A program made the position numbers and the translations under genes. Under the pieces are notes generated by a model that ran no database searches, was not told the DNA's origin, and saw nothing but the letters and a program-made list of their open reading frames with translations. Below are positions 58,179 to 64,000 of a DNA stretch of 64,000 nucleotides, piece by piece (positions within the stretch are counted from its first letter, which is position 1; each line of letters starts with the position of its first letter). Source of the DNA: Catellatospora citrea (GTDB lineage Bacteria; Actinomycetota; Actinomycetes; Mycobacteriales; Micromonosporaceae); the NCBI RefSeq assembly GCF_003610235.1, contig NZ_RAPR01000001.1, positions 4,898,001 through 4,962,000 on the forward strand, in the 5' to 3' direction.

Positions 58179-60539
58179 TCAGTCTCCTGGTGCCTGCCAG
58201 GTCGCCGTGAGCAGGCCGTCCACCGGGCCCAGCGTGGCCCGCACGCCGTTGACCAGCACGGTGGCCGGAGGGGTGCCACCGGCGACGGTGGGGAACGCGA
58301 TCGCCGTGACCCGGGCCGGCCCGGCGATGGTCATCGAGAGCGTATCCCCGTCCCGCCGCGCTGCGACAGTGCTTGCGTGACCGTCGTCACGGATCACGCA
58401 CGAGCCGTCGCCGCCACCGAAGCTGAGCAGCGTGAGCTGCGCCCACGGCCCGTCGGCCAGGTGCGCGGCGGGCTCGGCGACCGGCAGCAGGGCGTCGCGG
58501 CGCACCCACAGCGGCAGCTGGGTCAGCGGGGGCGCGACCCGCAGCGTGACGCCACCGCCGACCACGTCGCCGCTCCACCAGTCGACCCACTCGCCCGGCG
58601 GCAGGTAGACGTCCCGCTGCCGGCTCGCACTGATCATGGGCGCGACCAGCAGATCCGTGCCGAGCCGGTACACGTGCTCGGCCCGCCACGAGGCCGCGTC
58701 GGCCGGGGAGTCCACGGCCAGGGCGCGCATCATCGGCTCGCCGGTCTCCGCGGAGCGCAGCGCGGCCGAGTAGAGGTACGGCAGCAGCCGGTAGCGCAGC
58801 CGCAGCGCCTCGATCACGTCCGCTTCGACGGCGGGGAAGCGCCACGGCTCGCGGCTGGTCGTGCCGTGGAAGCGCACCAGCGGCGACAGCGCCCCGAACT
58901 GCGCCCAGCGCAGGAAGAGGTCGTCGCTCGGGGTGCCGCAGAAGCCGCCGCTGTCGTGCGACCAGTACGGCACGCCCGACAGCCCGTGCGCGAGCCCGCC
59001 GTTCATCGACGAGGCCAGCGCCTCGTACGAGCACATCGTGTCGCCGCCCCACTGCGCGGCATGGCGCTGCCCGCCCAGGTACGACGAGCGCGCCCACACC
59101 ATGCCGTGCCCGTGCACCTCGCGGGTGACCTCGGCGACGGCGTCGTTGAACAGCAGCGCGTACACGTTGTGCAGCTCGGTGCCGGTCATGCCGTTGAAGG
59201 CGACCGCGTCGGCGGGCACGCCCTCGGCGAAGTCGGTCTTGAACACGTCCACGCCCTGCCGGGCCAGCGGCCGGAGCAGGTCCTGGAACCAGGCCGTCGC
59301 CTCCGGGTTGGTGAAGTCGACGATGCCGCCCGCGGGGAACGAGCCGTGCCAGGAGTCGGCGACGTACACCGCACCGTCGGCCCGGCGCAGCAGGAATCCC
59401 CGCTCGGCGGCCTCGGCGAAGCGGTCGGTGCGGTGCGACAGGTACGAGTTCGTCCACACGCACACCCGGAAGCCCTGCTCGTGCAGGGTGGCCAGCATCG
59501 CGTCCGGGTCGGGGAAGGCCACCGGGTCCCAGAGCAGGTGCGACCAGGTGCCCTCGGCCTGCCAGTAGGTGTCCAGGTGCAGCACGTCGCAGGGGATGCC
59601 GTGCGCGCGGATGGTCGCCGCGCGGGCCAGCACCTGCTCCTGCGTGTCGCGGCAGAAGCCCGACGAGATCCAGGAGCCGAACGCCCACTTCGGCGGGCAG
59701 GCGGGGCGGCCGGTGAGCGCGTTGTAGCGGGCCAGCACGTCGGCCGGGGTGGGCCCGGCGAGCACGTAGTAGTCGATCAGGTCGTCGGGCACGATCACCT
59801 GGGTGACGCTGCCGGTGGACGCGCCGAAGTCGAACTCGACCGGCAGGCCGGAGTCGACCACGATCCCGTAGCCCATGCTGGACTGGTAGAACGGCACGTT
59901 CTTGTACGCCCGGTCGGACTCGCTGCCGAAGGCGTCGAAGTTCCACATCACCGGCCGCTGGCCGCGCAGGTTCAGCGCGGTGAAGCGCTCGCCGGTGCCG
60001 GACAGCACCTCGTCGGCGGGCATCGCGAAGCTCTCGTGATACGCCACGATCTGCCCGTCCACCCGGGAGCAGCCCAGCGGCAGGGTGCGCATGCGGCCGG
60101 AGATGTCGGTGAGGCCGGGGTCGGCGCCCAGCAGGCGGCGGCCGTCGGCGTCGTGGAAGGACAGCCGCCACGGGCTCAGCGTCACCTCGGCGGTCAGCGG
60201 GCCGGCCGTGACGGAGACGGTGTTCTCGCCGGTCACGACGGTGGCCACCGCGCCCGGGTCGGGCTGGGTGAGCGGGAGCAGCCGGGCGCTGCGGCTGCGG
60301 GTGCCGGCCTCCTCGGACAGGCGCACCCGCAGTATGCCGTCGCCGGCCGCGCCGATGTGCAGCTGCAGCGTGGTGCCGGCGTCGGTGTGCGCGTGCAGCG
60401 TCGCGCCGGCGGAGTCCTTGCCGGTCAGCTCGGCCCACACGACGGTCTCGGGGCCGTGTTCGCCGTGCGTGCGCCGGGGCAGTTCCGGCGGGTCGGCGGA
60501 GAAGTACTCGTGGGCCACCAGCGGTGGGCGGAACGGCAT
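58179..60539 (-). CDS. GH31 alpha-xylosidase (YicI-like)
   Basis: The 786-residue protein has the GH31 N-terminal beta-sandwich, (beta/alpha)8 barrel and C-terminal domains. The nucleophile is Asp436 in [10 protein letters not shown] and the acid Asp500 in [15 protein letters not shown], the same 60-70 residue spacing as in Yic[15 protein letters not shown] and LDTYWQ favour alpha-xylosidase over alpha-glucosidase. There is no signal peptide, so it acts on imported xyloglucan oligosaccharides. GGGAG lies six nt before the ATG. Confidence 0.92.
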   Translation of the reverse strand: MPFRPPLVAHEYFSADPPELPRRTHGEHGPETVVWAELTGKDSAGATLHAHTDAGTTLQLHIGAAGDGILRVRLSEEAGTRSRSARLLPLTQPDPGAVATVVTGENTVSVTAGPLTAEVTLSPWRLSFHDADGRRLLGADPGLTDISGRMRTLPLGCSRVDGQIVAYHESFAMPADEVLSGTGERFTALNLRGQRPVMWNFDAFGSESDRAYKNVPFYQSSMGYGIVVDSGLPVEFDFGASTGSVTQVIVPDDLIDYYVLAGPTPADVLARYNALTGRPACPPKWAFGSWISSGFCRDTQEQVLARAATIRAHGIPCDVLHLDTYWQAEGTWSHLLWDPVAFPDPDAMLATLHEQGFRVCVWTNSYLSHRTDRFAEAAERGFLLRRADGAVYVADSWHGSFPAGGIVDFTNPEATAWFQDLLRPLARQGVDVFKTDFAEGVPADAVAFNGMTGTELHNVYALLFNDAVAEVTREVHGHGMVWARSSYLGGQRHAAQWGGDTMCSYEALASSMNGGLAHGLSGVPYWSHDSGGFCGTPSDDLFLRWAQFGALSPLVRFHGTTSREPWRFPAVEADVIEALRLRYRLLPYLYSAALRSAETGEPMMRALAVDSPADAASWRAEHVYRLGTDLLVAPMISASRQRDVYLPPGEWVDWWSGDVVGGGVTLRVAPPLTQLPLWVRRDALLPVAEPAAHLADGPWAQLTLLSFGGGDGSCVIRDDGHASTVAARRDGDTLSMTIAGPARVTAIAFPTVAGGTPPATVLVNGVRATLGPVDGLLTATWQAPGD

Positions 60540-60582
60540 GATCGGCTCCCAGTGCGGCGTCTACTGCAGGTACATCGCTTTT

Positions 60583-60643
60583 AGTTTTCCGTGTAGCCAA
60601 ACAAACGTCAACGGTTGACGCCCCGTCCACCTCCCTCTAATTT
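60583..60643. promoter_or_regulatory. Divergent GH31/GH42 promoter region sharing one palindrome
   Basis: GTCAACGGTTGAC (60607-60619) is a perfect palindrome giving TTGACG on both strands. Rightward: TTGACG (60615-60620), 17 bp, TAATTT (60638-60643), start at about 60650. Leftward: TTGACG (60611-60606), 17 bp, AAAACT (60588-60583). CAAACAAAC beside it resembles the ROK-site GTTTGTTT. Confidence 0.65.
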
Positions 60644-60650
60644 GGCCGAG

Positions 60651-62654
60651 GTGCCAACAAAGTCGTTCTTCCACGGTGCGGACTGGAACCCGGAGCAGTG
60701 GCCCGAGCAGGTCTGGGCCGAGGACCTCGCCCTCATGCGCGAGGCCCGCGTCACCGCGGCCACCGTCGGCGTGTTCAGCTGGTCACGCCTGGAGCCGACC
60801 CCCGGGGCGTACGACTTCGGCTGGCTCGACCGCGTCCTCGACGGCCTGCACGAGCACGGGATCGATGCGGTGCTGGCCACCCCGACCGCGTCCCCGCCGC
60901 CCTGGTTCACCCAGGCCCACCCGAACGCGCTCACCATGCGCCGCGACGGCGTACGCCTGGTCCACGGCTCCCGCGACACCTACTGCGTCAACGCCCCGGC
61001 CTACCGCGCCGTGAGCCTGCGCATCGCGTCCGCGCTGGCCGAGCGCTACGCCCGGCACCCGGCCGTGCGGCTGTGGCACGTGCACAACGAGTACGGCACC
61101 TGGTGCTTCTGCGACCACTGCGCCCGCGCCTTCCGAGGCTGGCTGCGCGAGCGCCACGGCACCCTCGACGTGCTCAACGACGCCTGGACCACGGACTTCT
61201 GGAGCCAGCGGTACGCCGACTGGGCGCAGGTGCTCCCGCCGCGCGCCACGCAGTACCTCGGCAACCCCGCACAGGAGTTGGACTACCGGCGCTTCCTGTC
61301 CGACCGCATGCTCGCCGCGTACACCGAGCAGCGCGACGCGATCAAGCAGGTCGCGCCGCAGGCACAGGTCACCACGAACTTCGTGCTCGGCGGCTGGGTG
61401 CCGGTCGACCACGCCCGCTGGTCGCACGAGGTCGACCTGGTCGCCATCGACCACTACCCGTCCTCGCTGGACGGCGCGCCCGCGCAGAGCGCGTTCGCGG
61501 CCGACGCCGCGCGGGGCTGGTCGGCCGCGGCCGGCCACGGCGGCCGCTGGCTGCTGATGGAGCACGCCCCCGCCCACGTCACCGAAGACGGCGTCCAGCG
61601 CCGCAAACCGCCTGGCATGCTCGCCCGCATCGCCCTCGCCCACATCGCCCGCGGCTCGCAGGGCGCCATGTACTTCCAGTGGCGCGCCAGCGCAGGCGGC
61701 GCCGAACAGTGGCACACCGGCCTCATCGCGCACCCCGGCTCCACCACCCGCGTCTTCGCCGAAGCCCGCGCCCTCGGCAACCACCTAGCGGCAGAAGGAA
61801 GGGCACCTTCTTATCGCTCCGCGTATAAGAAGGTGCCCTTCTTAACCGATCAACCCGCTGGACCTGGGCTTGCGGGCGCTGGATCGGGGGCGGCGCGGGC
61901 GGACGTGGTCGGCAGCGGCGAGGTCGCGGTGTGGTTCGACGAGCTGTGCGGGTGGGCGGTCGGGGCCTCTCACCTGCCCATGCCCGTGGACTACCGGGGC
62001 ATCGTCGAAGGCTGGCACCGGACGCTGTGGCGGCGTGGTCACCACGTGGACGTGGTGCCGCCCGCGGCGGCGCTCGCCGGATACCGCGTGCTGGTCGTGC
62101 CCGCGGCGTACCTGCTCTCCGACGAGTCGGCGCGCAGGCTGGACGAGTACGTGCACGAGGGCGGGCACCTGGTGGTGACCTACCTGTCCGGGATCGTGGA
62201 CGAGCACCTGCGGGTGCGCTGCGGCGGTTACCCGGGGGCGTTGCGGGAACTGCTCGGGGTCCGGGTGGAGGAGTTCGATCCCCTGCCGGCCGGGGTGGCG
62301 GTCGGGCTCGACACCGGTGACACCGCCACGGGGTGGACCGAGCACCTGACCGTTCCTGGAGCGGCAGTGCTCGCCCGCTATCCCGACGGCCGTCCGGCGG
62401 TCACCCAGCGCGCGCACGGTGCGGGCGTCGCCTACTACGTCTCCTGCGCCCTGGACGACGCTGCGCGGGTCCGGCTGCTGGACGAAGTCTGCGCGGCCGC
62501 GGGGGCGGCACCGGTCCTGCCCGACCTGCCCGACGGTGTCGAAGCGGTGCGGACCCCCGACGGGATCTGGCTGTTCAACCACACGGACGAGCGGCACGAG
62601 ATCGCGGGCCGACCGGTCGGCGGGGGCGCTGTCGTGCGGCTCCCGCCCTCCTGA
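60651..62654 (+). CDS. GH42 beta-galactosidase carrying an in-frame palindromic element insertion
   Basis: The 667-residue protein has the GH42 barrel with acid Glu147 (HNEYGT), nucleophile Glu304 (LLMEHAPAHV) and a probable zinc site at Cys112, 152, 154 and 157. A trimerisation-type domain follows (EVAVWFDELCGW onwards). Between them, residues about 382-399 are encoded by a copy of the 52-bp repeat, with no stop codon. The predicted promoter starts transcription at or next to the GTG, so the mRNA is probably leaderless. GTG 60651 was preferred to the TTG at 60615, which is inside the -35 box. Confidence 0.9.
   Translation: MPTKSFFHGADWNPEQWPEQVWAEDLALMREARVTAATVGVFSWSRLEPTPGAYDFGWLDRVLDGLHEHGIDAVLATPTASPPPWFTQAHPNALTMRRDGVRLVHGSRDTYCVNAPAYRAVSLRIASALAERYARHPAVRLWHVHNEYGTWCFCDHCARAFRGWLRERHGTLDVLNDAWTTDFWSQRYADWAQVLPPRATQYLGNPAQELDYRRFLSDRMLAAYTEQRDAIKQVAPQAQVTTNFVLGGWVPVDHARWSHEVDLVAIDHYPSSLDGAPAQSAFAADAARGWSAAAGHGGRWLLMEHAPAHVTEDGVQRRKPPGMLARIALAHIARGSQGAMYFQWRASAGGAEQWHTGLIAHPGSTTRVFAEARALGNHLAAEGRAPSYRSAYKKVPFLTDQPAGPGLAGAGSGAARADVVGSGEVAVWFDELCGWAVGASHLPMPVDYRGIVEGWHRTLWRRGHHVDVVPPAAALAGYRVLVVPAAYLLSDESARRLDEYVHEGGHLVVTYLSGIVDEHLRVRCGGYPGALRELLGVRVEEFDPLPAGVAVGLDTGDTATGWTEHLTVPGAAVLARYPDGRPAVTQRAHGAGVAYYVSCALDDAARVRLLDEVCAAAGAAPVLPDLPDGVEAVRTPDGIWLFNHTDERHEIAGRPVGGGAVVRLPPS
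61795..61846 (+). repeat. 52-bp palindromic element, copy D, inside the GH42 gene
   Basis: AAGGAAGGGCACCTTC to GAAGGTGCCCTTCTTAAC, in the same orientation as copies A-C relative to the host gene. It is read in frame and lies in the linker between the two GH42 domains. Confidence 0.85.
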
Positions 62655-62702
62655 CGCCTGGGGTCCGGCTGGTGACGGCGAGCGCACCGGATGCACTCGT
62701 GG

Positions 62703-63464
62703 TCAGCCCGTCGGCGGTGGGACGCCGGGCAGGCTCGCTATCGACGCCGACAGGCGGCTGGTGAACCTGTCGACCTGGACCGGGTCGTAGCCGCCGGGCG
62801 CGAGCGGGTGCGGGGCGAGGAGCTCGACGGCCATGTCGCGGCGGGCGCGCCAGGCGGTTGCGGTCAGCATGTCGCGTCCGCGCCGGATGACGTCGTCGAT
62901 GTGGGCTCGGTCGTAGCCGAAGGGCCGGGTGGTGAAGTCCGGTGGCGTCAGCGCTTCGCGCAGCCACACCCGGTCGTCGACGAACCGGTCACCACCGAAC
63001 AGGGTCAGCATCGCGGCGACCGTCTGCGGCTTGTCCGCGACCAGCCCGAAGTCGACCACAGGCAGGCAGGGCCGGTGGTCGAGAGGGCTGCGCGCGGTCA
63101 GCGGCACCCCGAAGTCCACGCCGGGAGCGGGCACCAGCAGCAGCCGTGCGTCCGGCCGGTACACGCCGACCGACTTCACGACCGGCGGCGGTTGCTCCAG
63201 GATCACCATGTCGATCTCGGACCAGGCCGGTGCGATCTCGTAGGCCCGGGTCCGGATGGCCAGCCCCAGCTCGTCGATGCGGAACCGGAACGGCCGCAGC
63301 CGGACCCGTGCCGCCGCCACGGCCACGATTAGCCAGAACACCGCTTGGACAAGTCTCGGGAGCCGATCGCCCCAGTTGTCCTCCCACCAGGCGAGCAATA
63401 GGTAGAGGGGTGCCAGGGCGGCCGCCGCCAGGAACACCCAGTGTGAACCACGGCGCAGTTCCAT
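62703..63464 (-). CDS. Two-helix membrane protein with DivIVA-like GYD motifs, unknown function
   Basis: The 253-residue protein has two hydrophobic segments near the N-terminus (HWVFLAAAALAPLYLLLAW and LVQAVFWLIVAVAAA) followed by a beta-rich part. The tail has two GYD-type turns, FGYDRAHIDDVI and GGYDPVQVDRFTSRL. These resemble the DivIVA-type signature GYDxxxVDxF, but no clear coiled coil follows. Convergent with GH42. The function is unknown. Confidence 0.65.
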   Translation of the reverse strand: MELRRGSHWVFLAAAALAPLYLLLAWWEDNWGDRLPRLVQAVFWLIVAVAAARVRLRPFRFRIDELGLAIRTRAYEIAPAWSEIDMVILEQPPPVVKSVGVYRPDARLLLVPAPGVDFGVPLTARSPLDHRPCLPVVDFGLVADKPQTVAAMLTLFGGDRFVDDRVWLREALTPPDFTTRPFGYDRAHIDDVIRRGRDMLTATAWRARRDMAVELLAPHPLAPGGYDPVQVDRFTSRLSASIASLPGVPPPTG

Positions 63465-63529
63465 CGTCGGCCCCCGGTCCCCGTCGGTTGTTCCGGGTGG
63501 GACGGTAGCCGAGTCGTGCCAGGCGGGCG

Positions 63530-64000
63530 TCAGCCGGTGCGTTCCACCTCGCTGGGGCGCCAGGTCTGGTCGTACCAGGGCTGGAGTGGGCCGTGCAGGC
63601 GCAGCATGGTGAACCAGTGCTTGCCGGGCACGGTCTGGATCCAGTTCGACTCCCGGCCGGGCGGCGGCGTGGGGCCGAAGTGCACGTCCGTCGTGCCGTC
63701 GGCGTTGGCCTCGACCGTGCCGGACAGGCTGGTCACGCTCGGGTACGGGGTGTCGGTGACCAGCAGCGAGCGGGTCTGGCAGTCGTAGACGGACACCGAC
63801 CAGAACGTCTTCGCCGGGATGTGTCGCGGCAGGTGCAGCCGGTACGAGCGCCCGCCGTCGAGCCACCGTGCGTCGGCGTCCTCGGCGGTGTAGGCGTACG
63901 CGGAGCCGGTGCCCACGGGTGACGCCGCCATCGCGGGCGTGACCACGGTGGCGAGGTAGTGGAACATCGCGCGGGCGTCGAGCAGCCGGGCGCCCTCGCG
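63530..64000 (-). CDS. DUF1254/DUF1214-type protein, C-terminal part (5' end outside window)
   Basis: The frame stays open to the window edge, so the start is beyond 64000. Visible residues carry the DUF1214 end: FWSVSVYDCQTRSLLVTDTP, then ESNWIQTVPGKHWFTMLRLH and GPLQPWYDQTWRPSEVE. Proteins of this family are widespread and of unknown function. It may be transcribed separately from the membrane gene, 65 bp downstream of it. Confidence 0.8.
   Translation of the reverse strand, partial: REGARLLDARAMFHYLATVVTPAMAASPVGTGSAYAYTAEDADARWLDGGRSYRLHLPRHIPAKTFWSVSVYDCQTRSLLVTDTPYPSVTSLSGTVEANADGTTDVHFGPTPPPGRESNWIQTVPGKHWFTMLRLHGPLQPWYDQTWRPSEVERTG

Overview
The window is very GC-rich DNA with dense actinobacterial coding, many GTG starts, ATGA/GTGA overlaps, two initiator tRNA genes and a UPF0182 protein. 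Together with the secreted CBM2-type plant-wall enzymes this suggests a mycelial soil actinomycete. The family Micromonosporaceae (a Catellatospora, Actinoplanes or Micromonospora relative) is my best guess, but that is inference; no rRNA or other strong marker is present.

Layout. 1-9.6 kb is mixed housekeeping: the C-terminal part of a UPF0182 membrane protein, two tRNA-fMet genes on either side of an AraC regulator and a CBM2/beta-helix secreted protein, an alpha-lytic-type secreted protease with a LysR regulator, an ECF sigma factor with its membrane partner, and a DUF1801 protein. 9.6-20.8 kb holds recQ, a secreted GH76 enzyme, a siderophore-interacting protein behind an iron box, a drug-efflux MFS/TetR pair with three tandem operators, a group of unrecognised membrane and exported proteins, and an aldo/keto reductase. 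From 21 kb to the end the window is mostly a polysaccharide-degradation region.

Four carbohydrate modules can be read. (1) Cellulose: a GH48 enzyme (21-24 kb), a GH9-CBM3c-FN3-FN3-CBM2 endoglucanase, a LacI/CebR-like regulator and a GH3 enzyme (41.8-49 kb). GH48 and GH9 share an identical 14-bp palindromic box (TGGAAGCGCTCCCA) upstream, and variants lie before GH76, GH3 and the ROK/ABC genes. (2) Pectin/uronate: a LacI regulator, an ABC importer and a DUF624-like protein transcribed leftwards, and a six-gene set transcribed rightwards (Gfo/Idh, uxaC, an L-fuconate-dehydratase-type enolase, a fructuronate/tagaturonate-reductase-type enzyme, Gfo/Idh, then a PL1 lyase), followed by two more PL1 pectate lyases. 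The divergent promoters carry TGCAAACG-type LacI operators at the -10/-35 region and at the start site. (3) Xyloglucan-like oligosaccharides: a ROK regulator, an LplABC-type importer, xylulokinase, GH31 alpha-xylosidase and GH42 beta-galactosidase. The last two diverge from a palindrome that supplies the -35 box to both strands. (4) Secreted accessory enzymes: the CBM2/beta-helix protein, the S1 protease and GH76.

The most unusual structure is a family of 52-bp palindromic elements (four copies). Three begin 2-3 nt after a stop codon, all in the same orientation relative to that gene, as terminators would be. The fourth lies in frame inside the GH42 gene. Two copies, 40835-40886 and 41711-41762, are exact inverted copies flanking a small DUF2625 gene. 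No CRISPR array, transposase, rRNA or phage gene was seen.
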